A stretch of DNA of 64,000 bases from Neodontobutis hainanensis. Its lineage: Eukaryota > Chordata > Actinopteri > Gobiiformes > Odontobutidae. The translations under genes and the position numbers were made by a program. The first letter of the stretch is position 1; every line of letters starts with the position of its first letter. Below the pieces are notes generated by a model that worked only from the letters and a program-made list of their open reading frames with translations, did not search any database and had not been told where the DNA came from. The stretch lies in NCBI GenBank assembly GCA_024349245.1, contig JALDNG010000022.1:12408501-12472500 (forward strand), given 5' to 3'. Below, one piece after another: positions 36,242 through 50,335 of this stretch.

Positions 36242-39200
36242 CCCTGCATGGTGGGGGCTCAGTCGAGTGTAGATTATTTAGAGGCTTCTGGCATGTTGAC
36301 TTGCATGCCACACAAGTAGGATGAGTAAACGGCAGCAGCTGTGAGTGTGTTCAAGCAGGTTTGTTAAGGGGTGTTAATTGCAGGTGAAATTTGACCCTTG
36401 GCCTCAGCAGCAGCTCAATAAAGTAGGGTTTACCCTTAGTGGCACAGAGCAATAAAATCCACTTCTCCACAACCTTTACATGCATAAATATATTGTTATA
36501 ATTATACTTTAGGACATTTATTGGACTCTGATAATGATATCTGATCCACAATTTGAGTTATTAGTGCACAGTTATTATGAGTCAGTACAGTGGCTTGATT
36601 CAGTGCATTTTATGGATTGAAAAATACTATACTTTCCCCATTGTTTGAATACAAAAATACTTCAAAGAAATACTTGGCCTGAGTATGTCCTGATGGAGCA
36701 CCTGTATCAAAAGCTAAGCATCCTTTGTGTCTGCCAAAAAACACAACACTCATATGGACAGCTACAATAGATGTACTGTAAATACAGTACAGGTGAATGG
36801 AAAGGAGTTGGACTTGAATAAATGTTTTGGAAAAAATGCCAAGGAACTAAGATCTGATGATAAGCATAAAGGATTAGGCGAGAAAGTAAAATGTATCTCC
36901 GGGGAGGAACTCTTTCCTCATCTGAGTTCATTTCCTAAATCATCCGCATAGTCAGTCAGTGTTTACTGTGGCCACTTACCAAAGCTGCATAGAGGGAGCT
37001 GACTAACGGTGCAACATTGTGGATCATTTAAAGGGAAGATATTGGGAAAGATTTTATAAAACTGGCTCCCACTTGCAGCTTCTCAATTGAATGAGAAAAC
37101 CAACAAATAACTTACTGACTTTGGTAAGGAACTAACTGGGTCTTTGGTCACTAGGAGTATGTTTGTGCAGTATCTTTGTTTGGCTGCACAGCTTTAATGT
37201 TTAGATAGAAGTGGTTGAAAGTGGCCAGAAGTGGAAGTAAGAAGGCCAGCTTCACTGTAAATGTGAAGATTGATAGTGAAGACTGTCCATCTTCACTATT
37301 GCAATTTGGTGATGGAAAAGTCCTGGTTCAGTTTACTTATCCCATTTACTGATAGCTCTGATTGTTTTTAAGATACAAAAGTTCAACTCAGTGCATTTAA
37401 AAAAAGTTAAACCTGGTTTAAATATAGTTGATTGATGTAAGACACATTAATTAACAACCCTCATTATATCTTTATTTTTTTTACCTTGGTTGGATGTGGC
37501 GTTGAACCGCTTGTGTGTAGCTGCAGCTGGTTGTCCCTCTCAGAGACTGACAGACCTAAGCTCCCTCCTGCTGGGCTGAGGATGAAAGCAGATGCTGTCC
37601 TTCTTCCCCCCGCTCTGTTACTCCCTCATTTCTCCTCAGCGGCTTGTGTAATCAGAATTCTCAGCTTTCATATAAAGCCTTCAGGATGAGGTGCCATGGA
37701 ATCCAACTTCTCAAGAGTCGATATAGGACAGTAATACATTTCAATTCTATTCAACAATTATTCCATACCTCATTTTTAAAATATATTTCAAATCAAAAAG
37801 ACACATGAAAATATAACCATTGTTTTGGAACAATTGACAAATTAATTATTACAATTTGCTTCTGCCATGTGAATCTCAGTCCAGCTCAGCATTGTTCTAC
37901 AGTTCAGGGGTCTCAACAGATTTGAAGACTCACACCTGGGAAGAGTGACAGAAGGTAATGGTGAAGCGGAAATAGATGGGCTGGTGTCTCTTGAAGGGGT
38001 ATTGATAAGGCTTGGTACCCTGCTGAGTGTTCAACAGGATGGGGCAGGAAGAGGCCTTTTCTTTATGATGGGGTTTTTTTTGTAGGAAAAAAAATTTTTT
38101 TTGGGTGGCTTTGTGTAAATGCGGATCATGTTGTAGCCTTGGCATGTAAACGTGAATCGACAACGTGATGACTGTTATGTTTTCCTGACTAGCGGTCTTA
38201 TATAAATGGCCCCTAAAGCTCACCAATTTAGGACGCCCCAATTTGGGCTAGCTTTGACTTTTTACCCTGTGGTTCTTTTTTTTTGGGGTTTTAGTGTTAC
38301 AGAAAATGCCGCTTTGACTTTGTAGGGAGTATTACTAGGGAGTCAGGGAGTGACGTGAAGCCTTGCCGGTCCAGCAGACAGCACAACAGACTGATGAAGT
38401 GGATTGATTCAAGGGGGCGGGGGGTCATCTTGTTTTAATTGCTTGAGGAGTCTGGCTGACTCTTTTGGACTGGAATGTGTGTGACCTCCTCTTGGTCTGT
38501 CTGTCCATTGAGTGGCTTGTGGGAAGATTTTCTGTCCAGAGGATGGAGTATCGAGCTGCTGCCAAATATCACAAATGCTCTGTCGCATTCTCTCATAGTT
38601 CTTTTGGTGCTCTGCTTTATCTTATTTTATTTTGTCTTTGAATAACAGTTTCTATTTAGTGCTTCGTAGTCAGGGAACATATTAAGGAGAAATAAGGTGG
38701 CTATAATACAAATGTTCTGTGTTAATGTGTATCTTTTTATGAACTGAATAAGAGTAGAAGTGGTTGTGTGGTGATCACAGGTTTGAGGCAGAATTTTTCA
38801 GCTAGGCCTGTTACAAGTAGGTTGTCTATTGAGCATATCAGAGACATCATTCCTACCAGCCCAGTTTAATCAGCTCTGATGAATAAAACGAAAACATTTG
38901 TCGGGTCACAGGAGCTCTCGTCACAAATTGCTTCCTTATGTTATCCGTCTTTTATTGGACTTACAGTAGATCCACAGGTCTATGACATCCAGCTGTGCAT
39001 ATTGTCCTTTTACACACTTACGGCTTTTTAACATTAAAGCATTTACGTGTATATAATGTGTCATGAGGACAATCTCAGAATCATCTTCAAAATGAAACAA
39101 AATGACACACTGTGTTAATTTAGATATGCTCTCTCTATAAACTTTTAAAGACTCATGTAACAATAGGCAAGTGTGATCTTGCACAATGTCCAACATGGGC

Positions 39201-40415
39201 TAAGGCCAGTGCATAATTGGTGAGGAAATGCTGCAGCAAGGTGTTGGTCTGATGGATGAGGAGCAAATTGACATGGTGTTCAGAGCCTCTCCCTTGACCA
39301 CAATGAGCCTTTCACTGGAGGTTGCACACATTGAATTTTATCCTTAATAAAACAGCCGCAATGGAGAGCTGTGTATTTGCTTTTTAGAGGTGGGACTTTC
39401 TGAGGGAGTGCCAGGGATCTCGTTTTTAATTAACTGGCCTAAGCAATATGAGAGTGTGTGTGTCTGTTTGAATGTGTGTATGTAACCTGAGCGGAGGCCT
39501 GTCTGTCACCTCCAGCGATAGCAGTGGCTTGTTTTCATTCTAAACTTGCCCCTCAGTTACTGGGTTTGCACCTTATTTGACCTCAGCTTGACCTGGCCAT
39601 CACCTCTCTTTGACCCTCTGCTTTAAGTACCTGCCCACACACCAATATCCCCCTTTATATAATATTATATCTGAACAAGGTGAAACGTGAATCAGCATTG
39701 TTATGATTTTTTAATATCAAACATGTAAACATTGTGTGATTATTGTGCCTTTACAACTTCATGGCAAAATTTTGAGAAATGTCACATTTTATTCATAAAT
39801 AACTGATTACTTGTGGTTGTTAGTTTGACTTTTTGCTTGATTCTGATGTGGTTGTTTTGTTATCTTCTATTACTATAACCAACTTCTTTGGTTATCCACT
39901 TTTTCCATTTTTATCCATAAAGGGATCAAACGGATTATGTTGTGTTTAATGTAAATACAAATTATTGTCACAGCAACCAAAGAGTTCAGCTGAAATCTAA
40001 AATATCTTACAGCTGAAAATGTAGCTGCCCTGTTACCATTGTGACATGTAACTACAGTGTGCCATTCACTACTTAAAAAACATGTGTCAGCTATCTGTCA
40101 ATCAGATCACAGACTTGTGTACATGTTGTGGACTCATTCAATCATTGTGAATTATTGCACATTTGTCTTGACAGTTGCTATAAAAATAACCACCCACTAA
40201 ACACTGCAGTCCTCTCATTATATCATTACCACAGTAAGCAGGCTCTCTTACTCCTCATTTTTTTTGTTTTCTTTTTGGAGCATGAGAAGAAACACAAGAA
40301 AAGCATGAAATGAGGGTTAAACTGTAGTGGGTGGCGCTGTGGACAGAGAGGTGGAGATATACGCCACAAGGAAGGGGAATCCCTAGCTTTCCATTGTAGA
40401 GCAAAGAGGCTCCAT

Positions 40416-40432
40416 GGCTCCAGGGGGCAGCC
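40416..40432 (+). promoter_or_regulatory. Candidate CTCF site
   Basis: GGCTCCAGGGGGCAGCC matches the CTCF core AGGGGGCAGC with one mismatch in the upstream CCA. It has the same orientation as the 24.75 kb motif. This is motif evidence only. Confidence 0.4.
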
Positions 40433-41176
40433 AGCTGAAGTGTTTGTTTATGTCTGTGGGCCAGAGGGGAGAGACGGTGGCCATGTTTAACAGCAACATG
40501 AAAGGCACTGCACACTCTAATGAGGCATAATTACTGCGCGCGTGTGTTTACACGATTGCGAGGGAGCGGGGAGAAAGGAGGAAGAATTGGCACGTTTTAT
40601 TCTGCCAGTGTTTACTCCCTGAATTTAACAGAAAAAAAAAATCATGGTGCAATAGCTTGCTTCGTTGCCCTCCAAACCAGCACAACCTCAAAGTATAGAC
40701 CTGGCAGATTGGTGACTTTCACAGCCTGTCATGGTTGTGTCATTTTCTGAGATGTTGAACTACATGACATATTGTCAGGCATACTTGTGTACTTGCCGCG
40801 TGGCTGTAAAGAATAAAGTTTACAATATACAAATATAAAAATGCACTCCCTCATAGGTTTTTTTGCATGAAAAAGAGACCAAATTTAAGTGACATCAAAT
40901 GGTTTTAATTTTTGGATTGCTTACAAACCATGTTTGAAGTCTGAATCTCAAATCTGATAGTGACAATCATGGAGTACTAATTGAATTTGAATTAGAAAAA
41001 AAAAATACAACAAGTCAGAAAACAGAGCATTGCATATAGCTCTCAACTTTTTAAAGAAACCGTTCTCTTTGGTCAGGTACAGTGTGTGTGTATAAAAAGT
41101 AAGTGCGTTTCTGGGCTCTTGACAGACCCTTGCATCTCGCATCCAGTGCTGCACTGATGTTTCTGTATTTTGAGTC

Positions 41177-42115
41177 ATGGGAAAAGCAAAATAATTGTCA
41201 AAGGCTCTGCTGGAAAAGGTAATTGAACTGTATATATCAGGAAAGTATAAAAGTTATCCAGAAATTTAAGAAAGCCAATCAGCAGTGCTCAAACTATAAT
41301 AAAGAGGTGGAAAATAAAACGGTCAGGTAGACCAACAAAAATTTCAGCCACAACTGCCATTAAAATTGCTCAAGATGCAAAGAAAAACACACAAATAACT
41401 TAAGCTGAAATACAGAAAAGAAAGTAGTGTGGCTGTTTTATGATGCACAATAAGGAGGCACAAAAAACAAACAGCACAAGCCTAAAAACTTCTGGAACAA
41501 AGTCATTTGGAGTGATTAGACCAAAATTTAACTTTTTGGTCACAACCATAAATGGAGAGGGGTCAACAAGGCCTATGATGGAAGGTACACCATTACTACT
41601 GTGAAACATTGGGATATGTGAGCTACAAAGGCACAGGTAAAGATGAATGCAGCATATTATCAGAAAATACTGGAGGAAGATTTACACTTATCAGCCCGGA
41701 AGCTGCACATGGGATGTACTTGGATGTTCCTACAAGGCCAAGTCAACCTCATTGGCTACAGCAGCATAAAGTGAAGGTCCTGGACAGGCCATCTCAGTCT
41801 TCTGACCTTAATATCATTGAGACACTCTGAGGAGATCTCAAACGTGCAGTTCATGCAAGACTACCTAAGAATTTACAGGAAGTAGTGGCTTTTGGCTAAG
41901 AAGAATGGTCAAATATACCCTCTGAGAAAATAAAGAGCCTCATCCACAACTACCACAAAAGACTTCAAGCTGTCATTGATGTTAAAGGTGGCAAATTATC
42001 ATTAAAAAAAGTAAACACAATTGTTTGACAATAAATGGCTTCGCCCAACGACTAACTATGAATGAAAATAAAAAATGTTGTGTTATCAATTATATTCTCT
42101 AAAAAAATGCCAAAA
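41177..42115 (+). pseudogene. Decayed Tc1/mariner transposase with remnant 3' flank
   Basis: A start-like ATG with MGKAK is followed by segments of a Tc1-family transposase separated by stops and frameshifts. These are an HTH/GRPxK-like hinge (GRPTKISA, about 41.33 kb), a WSD-type first catalytic Asp (about 41.52 kb) followed at once by a stop, and HWLQQHKVKVLDRPSQSSDLNIIETL (about 41.75-41.83 kb), which carries the terminal Glu of the DDE triad. C-terminal pieces such as EEWSNIPSEKI follow. The trailing DNA, ACTAACTATGAATG then a TTCTCT-AAAAA-TGCC stretch to about 42.11 kb, resembles 3' sequence of fish Tc1 elements. No terminal inverted repeat is readable at either end, so the element is inactive and probably truncated. 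Confidence 0.85.
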
Positions 42116-43155
42116 AATACATATGAGCTCATTATCAACACAAATCAGAGGGGGGCTTCAGACCCACTTTTCTTAGAAAGTGAATGGGTCTTGTTGGCCC
42201 AGTTAGAGACTGCACTTTATAAACAAAAACTATAGATTATATCACATTGTTGTACTTTTATTTAGTACAATCTTTCTTATCCACAAATTGTTTAAACAAC
42301 ATTTTTCCACATTAAAGTGATTTATAGAAATATTACATTTGAACTGTATGTTATGATGGAGTTCCTGAAGCAGTGCTCATATCCTCATGGATGGTTGTCT
42401 GTCATTTCATAAAAGCCTATGTGTGCACACCATGATGAGCTCTTAAATGGTCTGTAACTGGAAATATGCCTGTTTGTATTTACAGACCATTTAGAGCTTT
42501 CCACTGACATTTACACTTGCTAAGCAAAGAAAACACAAGCTGCTAACACCAGTCCACGTGTGTGTATACTGTACGCGACTGAGAGCTTTCTCTGTGTGCT
42601 TCTTAGCACACTGACGATCACCACCCTAAAATAGTATGCAGTCCTAATTACTGCTGCAAACACAGGTGTGGAAAACCTTGCTTTCCTCCGCCCTAAACCC
42701 CAGACCCACCATCCAGCACACTGCAGCCTGTGTGTTCCAGTTTGGGAGCACAGGAAGTCGAGACCCTCTGGCCTATGTACATCCAGCCATGTGTAATTCT
42801 GCACATACTATTGAATGTGGCAAATGTGTTCATCATGGAGAAAGCACTTGAAAGCAAAAGTGTATGACTGAATTTTTACATCTGAAACTGTTGCTGTTAC
42901 GTTCAAATGTGTGTGACTTTGTGTTTGTTTATTCCAAACCACAACTTTTGAAGTTGGTTGGTAGGTTGAGCAGTGTGTTTAGGGTTTGGGCACGGGCACA
43001 CAGCCCCCCTACTGGCTGGCTGGAAACCTTATACCCCACATCAATCAGACATGTCACTCATAAATTATTCATAACCCTGACACTCACCACATAACTCACA
43101 CACATTCTTCCTCTGTCTCTTTGGTTTCTTATTTTGTACTACTCTTTAAGATCTG

Positions 43156-43363
<208 letters not shown>

Positions 43364-44463
43364 GGTGGGTTTGAAACAATGGCTCATACTGCCCTATAGG
43401 TTTTTGAGTAGTTACATCTATTCAGATTGATTCCTTTTCTCTGTTCAGCTGCAGTTTGCACAAGAACACCCATGCACAAGAACATGTAGAAAGTCCTTTG
43501 TGGTTTTTTTTCGGGATTTCCAACTAACTATAAATTATCTGTATGACTCATTTATTTGTCATATCCCAGTAGACAAGTAGTTTCCAACCCCCTGCTGAGG
43601 GACAAAACAACCACCGTTCGATGCGTTCGAAGATGGATGTAGTGGAAGGCAGAAAGCAACAGGGAAGCATTAGCTCTTTTGGGTTAGACAGGAGCTGTGA
43701 GAAAGAGCTCCGTTTGACATGAGAATTAGCTTTTGTAAACATTTGGGGAGTCAGTGTCAAGCTACTGACACTTTGGGGTCTAACATTCCCACATATTTAC
43801 AGATGCAAAGTTGGAATTAGCTACTCAAAATTTATAATTTGATCATTCTGAGTGCAAGTTACAAACGCATAACATGCATTTGGCTAAAGCACGCAAAATT
43901 GTGCTTGCCAAATTTTCGAAGCTTGTTGATATTCATATGAGGTCACTGTTGAATTATTGATTAGGGGAAAATTGTGAGGTAGGTGCATTGGTCTATTTGT
44001 CATAGAGGAAGGGTGTTTTCTGGTAAAAAGCTGCAGAGACCTGGTCTGCTGAAGTTTGTCTGCCTCTCACTCTATCCACGTCTTTCTTGGTTTGATTCTC
44101 AGTGTGCTGGAGCCAAATGGAAAGTGACCTTTGGCAAGCAGACTCGTATTAAACACAGTGGGTCACTGTCAGAGAAACACACTGGCAGCTTCAGCCAAAA
44201 CGCACTGGCTAGAAATTCAGACGGCGCTGGACCGTCATTTGTTCAAATTTTGGCAAAGTACATCTGAGTTACGCCCAAAGTGTTACTTAACTCAGAAAAG
44301 CAGCAACAATATGATCAATTTTAAAACCAGCCACTATGCCATTTTGACGACTATACCCTGGATGCATAAACAAAGGTTGATGGAAAGATTTGGCTGCCAC
44401 ATGAATAGTTTAACACATTTACAGTAGCACTGCAGCCCCCTTCTTCGAGTTGGAAGAAATGCT

Positions 44464-44529
44464 TGTGTGTTTGTGTGTGTGTGTGAGAGTGTGTGTGTGT
44501 GTGTGTGTGTGTGTGAGAGTGAGTGTGTG
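44464..44529. repeat. Imperfect (GT) microsatellite with GTGAGAGTG interruptions
   Basis: GT repeats are broken twice by a GTGTGAGAGTG unit, so the array contains a small duplicated segment. Confidence 0.9.
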
Positions 44530-47500
44530 GGCCAGGGCAGGATATGAAGAAACCTTGGAGCAGCTCAGTGGATATTTGTTCGCATTAAGTTGGAACGTTT
44601 AGTTTAAACAGACGCTGAGCAGGGTTCAGGACCAGTTCGTGCAATGTGTGTGGACAATGTTTAGAATTTAAGTATTAATTATTATTTCACTACACTAATT
44701 TATATGAATAATCAGTTTGTGTGTGATACAACCTAATTTTGTGAAGTTTTCAAAGGTTTCAAATATTAGATCTTATAATGCAGTCACATTCCAGTCCCTC
44801 CTCTCCTGTGTGACTCTAGCTTCCTGCAGTTATTAACACACGTGAGAGATGGCTAATAAGGCATTGATGTGTGTTCACAGATCCACAGATGGTCCTACTG
44901 TTGGTGTGTTTAGATGGGTCAAATATGAACAGAAAGGTTCCCAGGTTTCTGTATATTTACATACAGGCCGAGGCCGGTTTCTTGTTCGTATTACTAGGCA
45001 TTATTCAGAGTTACAAAAAGATTATAGCAAACGGCATGCAGATTATAGACAAAAACCTGCCCTGGAGTTTTATTTGAGTTGTTGTGAACAGTCTAGATGT
45101 TATCAATGTATAATCCACATCTTGGTGGTGTTTATTTTTATAACTACATCTTATAAAATCCAGTTTCTGTAACAGATAAGTTCTGCAGTGGTTATAGTGT
45201 AACTTTCACTTTTTCCACAAGCAGAACCTTGTTTATCTGCAAACGAACATGTTAAGTGTGTGGGGGTCAAAAAACATGAACCTAAAACACAGTACACACT
45301 TTGCCTCAGGTTTTTGATAGAAAAATGTCTAAATCTAAAACATTTTTTCCACCATACAAATGCTATGTTCTATGCACTAAAAGTATTTTGTATCGCAGTA
45401 GTTCGCAGATCACAGAAATATTTTTCAGAGAGTTGGCAGCTGGTTGGGCCTGTTTACCTGCTGTTTGCAAGCTATTATCTGTATGCTCTGAAATAAATGT
45501 TGTGAATTAGTTTGCAATGCGACCCCACCATGTTCCTCTCTGACCCCATCCATCTTCATTATGCTTCAATTTTTAGCTATAATTGTAATTGCTATGCCTC
45601 TCAGTCTGCATGAGAAAAATGTTGGCACATTGACCACGTTTTGGGTCGGGCCATAATTCACCGCTGCAGCCTCCTGTCCTGAGCACTACCAGGCCATCCT
45701 GAATCCAACAAGGCCAGGGTAGAAAGGTTAAAAGGTGACTAGTCAGGGAGGAGATGAGAGGTCACAGCTCCGGTGAGAAGTGAAGCTGGAGTCAACTCCC
45801 AGAATCCTGACATGGAGTCAGTCTCACCCCAGCCACGCTGAGAATTCTGGGAAAATGTAAAAAACTATTAATCATGAGCAATGAGGTGGAACTAGCCTGC
45901 ATGAGACAGCTATTATTGATGTGTGTAAATTCAAGAGAGTAGTGAAACTATGTGTGATGTCTCTTTATGAGAGTTTTTTGGCCTCTGATATAATGTGCAA
46001 GGGCTATTAATTTCTCCAGTAAGCACATTGGTAATAACACAAAAAGTCTCATCCAAGCAACAATAACACGAAGAGTTAGAGCTGATTATTTTGTCTGACA
46101 CTGACTGGATCATCTTCACATTTAAATTGCTTGACTACACTGTCTGTTAGCATTCAGCTCCTTTTACAAGTGCATTGTATTTTAAAATGTTTTAGATTTA
46201 TTTGCACACAATACAAAATGATTAATCCAATGGTCAGTACGAAGAAAGAACTTGAGAAGAAAGTAAAGTCTGGTTGCTAATCCTTTTCTTAATACAGTAA
46301 TATTGATTGACTCTTTAAACACCTCTGCAACAGATTCGAAGCAAGGTTTAATGGTTGGCGTCAAAGTCTACTGGTAAATTTCTAATTATTGTCTTGGTTT
46401 GTTTCAGTTATTGCTGGAGTATTGTTCCATGTTTACACAAATCAGTTTGTTTGTGTATGTTGATTAAGTTTACGGTAGCCCCAATTCATGTTTGTTTGAC
46501 CCATCTTTGTGAGACCTGAGGGTATACTGTTTGTGAACAATATATGCTATTGCTTGCAGTATCAAAGGTATATAAAACAAAGATTGTTGAACTGTGATCA
46601 CTGTTCTTTCTGCATCACCAGGTAAGAGATTGGACTTCTTTAATTACTTTACTACAAGACGACATTTACAGTCCAAAAGTACAATCAATAAATATTGTAT
46701 TATTATTTCCAAGAGCCAATAGTGTTCAATGACATATTTTTGTCATCTACAATGACAACCTTTTTTTCCCCCCTCTGACATTTTTTTTTATTTTTTTATC
46801 CATGGTTTCAGATGGGTGAATTCATTTCAGCATACAAGACAAAGCATATTATTTATTACTATTAAATGAAAACTAGAGAATACATTCCATCTGTACATTA
46901 AACTAAGGTGTATATGCCCTACAACCTCAGCTTTGTACTGTCGCTGAAGGGCTTCTTATACTGTGCCATAATGGCCCACTGTCAATGTACAGTAAATGTT
47001 GGTTAAGTGAAGACAGGTGTGTGTCTCTGAATGTCCCACTGCTCTGTACACTTCCTCATCAAATGTTTCTCTATGTGTGTATTGGGTTTGTGTTGTTTTG
47101 GCGTTATGTTGCCCTCAGCAAAATCCTAGGTGCTGAAAGTCAAGCAGTGGATTGTGACGGGTTTGCAACTCTCTGACTGACAGTATGTGTCTGTTCATCG
47201 GTATTAGTATTAGCACCTCCATGTCTCCGCTGATGCGCTCCACTTTACCACAGACAGCAATGATGACAGGTCGCCTGAAGCAAAGAATGTCGACGCATAT
47301 GCAACAATTAACAGGGCACACAAATATCTATTGTTAGTATATAGTATATAGTTAGTATATGAGTTCTCTAGAAGCTGATGTTGTGCTACTCTTCATAGTC
47401 TACAGTTTCTTATTAAAAATATGCAAAAGTAATTCTATGTGATAATTTAGATCGGCTTAAAAATGTAATGGTGTCAGTCTAGCGTCAGCTTGAATGTAAA

Positions 47501-49629
47501 TAAAAAAAAAAACACCCATTGGCTGAGGTGACAGGAAGTTGGCCCCCACCTGCCAATAGTGAGTGACTTTTTATCACAGCAGGTAATATTGCAAATATGC
47601 TTATATTTTACAAGAAGACCAGGCATTAATGCATACTTAGTTTGAGAGGTCTATGATTATTTCCCTTTATTGGTTTATGTTGTGCTCCAGTTAGTGCATA
47701 TTATTTGTTTCATGTTTAATTTAAAGTCCAGTAATGTAAAGCTGATGGTAACTGCCTTACAATATTCGGATGTCGCCATATTAAGTAATTTTATGTTTTG
47801 TTTCTTTTTGTTTTAACATTTACCCAATTTTTATATTTAAAATAGGCTACTGTGTTTTATAAGAATAGAGAAATTATTAATGGTACCCATTAATTAGAGT
47901 CATCAATGATCGGAATCTGCTGATAATATATTTAGTGCTCCGCCTCCAAACTTTTAATTATCGTACCCATCACTTTTTAAATAAATCAAATTGTGTATGT
48001 ATAATACGTGTAGTTTGACAGTGAAATGGTTAGTATGGAACAAAAGGTCCTGTCTGTTATGTCATTGCTTCAAAGTTAGTGGAGGTTATATATCAGCATG
48101 ATCCAGCGGAGGCCAGAGAGTCTTCTGAGGCAAAGATGTTGGCCACAGGGAGTGGCAGTTTTAAAGGGACACTAATTTGTTTAATTTACTGTGTCCTTCA
48201 TTTAAAGCTTCTATAGGAAAAAAATGTGGAAGAAATTCTAATCTAGCGAATATGATTTGTCATTGCGTTAGAAGACAATCACAAATGTTGTGTTCTCTGT
48301 GCCTTATACTTTATTGTGGAGGCACACACCTGGTACTAATTCACAATTCTTTTAGGATCTTTTGCCAATGTTAACACTCATTATCAGTTCTTTTGCATAT
48401 GACTTGCAACGCCTTTTGTAAAGGCCAGTCTTTATCAAACTTTTCTGTTACACAGCTTGGTCAAACAAATGCTCAGTAGGGTCAACTAGTGAGAGACTGA
48501 CACCATTTGTAAAGTAATTTTTCACAGCTGGTCAGGGACAGGTGTGTGGATGTGTCGAGGTGTGTGAGTAATGTTACCAGCAGGATCTCTAGCCAGGGGT
48601 CGGAGTCGTAAATCAGGAAAGGTAATCTCCATAGCAATGGAGTTGGTGCCAGGGTCGTGAGGGTGGTATCACCCTGAAAGAGTAATGTTTCTGTGAACTC
48701 ACCATTGATTTACATTCGTACATGATCTACATAGTGGGCCACGCAGAAAGCAGTGCTACATGTTACATGAGACAGGAGCACGGGCAAAATTCCTCACACA
48801 GGTGGGAGCTTCCTTAACAAGTTTGTGGATAAAGAGACAAAAGGTTCTGTAGTGTTGGAGTATAATGGATTGGTAATATGTAATATAAGTGCTCTTTGAA
48901 GTTTCATCTTTAGCACATGCTGTGGGTATAAAAAGGAGGGTGAGTACATAGCGGTGATGGCAGCCGTCTGCAGTGCAGTGATTTGTGCTCACGTCTGGTC
49001 AGATCGTGTTTGGAGGGATTCTCCCTACTCATGTAAATCTTCCCCAGCCCTCCTCCTTAAAATGGAACAACATACCATTCTCCATTGTTAATTTGTCTGA
49101 TGATCTCACAACCACTCATCCAAACTATATTCAGGATTTTGTTTTTCATTTTTTTTTTATTTCCCTTGTCTGACCCATAGGACAAACTGTTGACAAACTA
49201 AAGATTCATGGAGATTACATCTTGGTTTTGCTTTGTTCGGTCTGGTCAAAGCCTGTTTCTGATGCTCCACAGACAGACAAGAGTGTCAGTGTTGTACTGC
49301 CATTGGGCCAGTGGCACACAGTAGCCAACTACAGCACTAACTAAATAAAAATCTAAATGACTGCATTTGAGGGAAACTAATTAATCACCTAATAGTGTAC
49401 TGTAACTAGAATGATCTGTGAAAATAACTAAATCTTAAGCCATAATTTAGGCTTTATTTTAACGGATGTAGTATTACATCGGAAAGTATTTTAACAGATG
49501 ACTGTGGTTTACTGTGGCATCTTCTTGCTCTGGCATGTAGTTGGGTGTTTCCAGAAAGTGAAGTGACATTTTCAGGAACTGTAACAAAAGGCAGCAGCCT
49601 TCCTTTACTTGATCAGAAAAAGATTAAGG

Positions 49630-50335
49630 CCTAATCCCCATTCGCTAATTTAGCCCTAGCACCTAAGGGGTAAGGAGTAGGGCTGAGATTATAGGCTACC
49701 CCTTTGAATCGGGACACAATACTATCTATAATAATATAAGGTTTAGTATAATATAAGTCTTTACAATATAGGCTATAGGTCTATATATAATCTCAAATAC
49801 ATAGTTTCTAATATATTTTAGACACAACATAATATTACAATATGGTCTTTATACAGCGTATGAAAAGTCTTTTGACTTGAGTCTTGCTCTGAACAGTATC
49901 ACCTGCTGTTTTGACACAAGAATGATTTGTTTACGTTATATCAATTTATTACTGCAAAAAAACAGTTAGTGTTGTTATGCAAATAAAAAGTTAAATTCTG
50001 CAAATATGAAACTGTGACCTGTCTGTGACGTTAGCAAACAGCAATTTTTGAGAACCATTCCGAGAAGAAAACTAATCAGTGCATTAACAAGTTTAAGATT
50101 ATGGGAACATTAAACAGGACCCAAATTAGTAACATTTTGACGGTGGCTGCACTGCATGATGGGAAATTATATTACCCCTTTGTTTCAAGTGTGGTCCTTT
50201 TGAAAATTTCCTTTTGGAGCGGTCTACACTCTTACCCCATCCCGTCCCCTTGATCCAAATGAGTCCACTTCATATCTTGTGAACACGCAAAACAAGGGGT
50301 AAAGGGTAAGGGGTAGGAGTAAGGTTAAGCTAAGT
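49630..50335. mobile_element. Possible fold-back/MITE element rich in AAGGGGTAAGG motifs
   Basis: The left side has CCTAAGGGGTAAGGAGTAGG and TACCCCTTTGAATCGGGACA. The right side has TTACCCCTTTGTTTCAAGTG, CTTACCCCATCCCGTCCCCT and GGGGTAAAGGGTAAGGGGTA. These short blocks recur in direct and inverted orientation around an AT-rich centre. I recall similar motifs in a common fish MITE, but the borders are approximate and no target duplication is seen. Confidence 0.35.

Noticed and set aside
44131..44427. 98-residue ORF on the plus strand
   Set aside because: It reads somewhat protein-like, but no domain is recognisable and the overlapping frame (43983-44267) is equally open. It could be an unidentified repeat.
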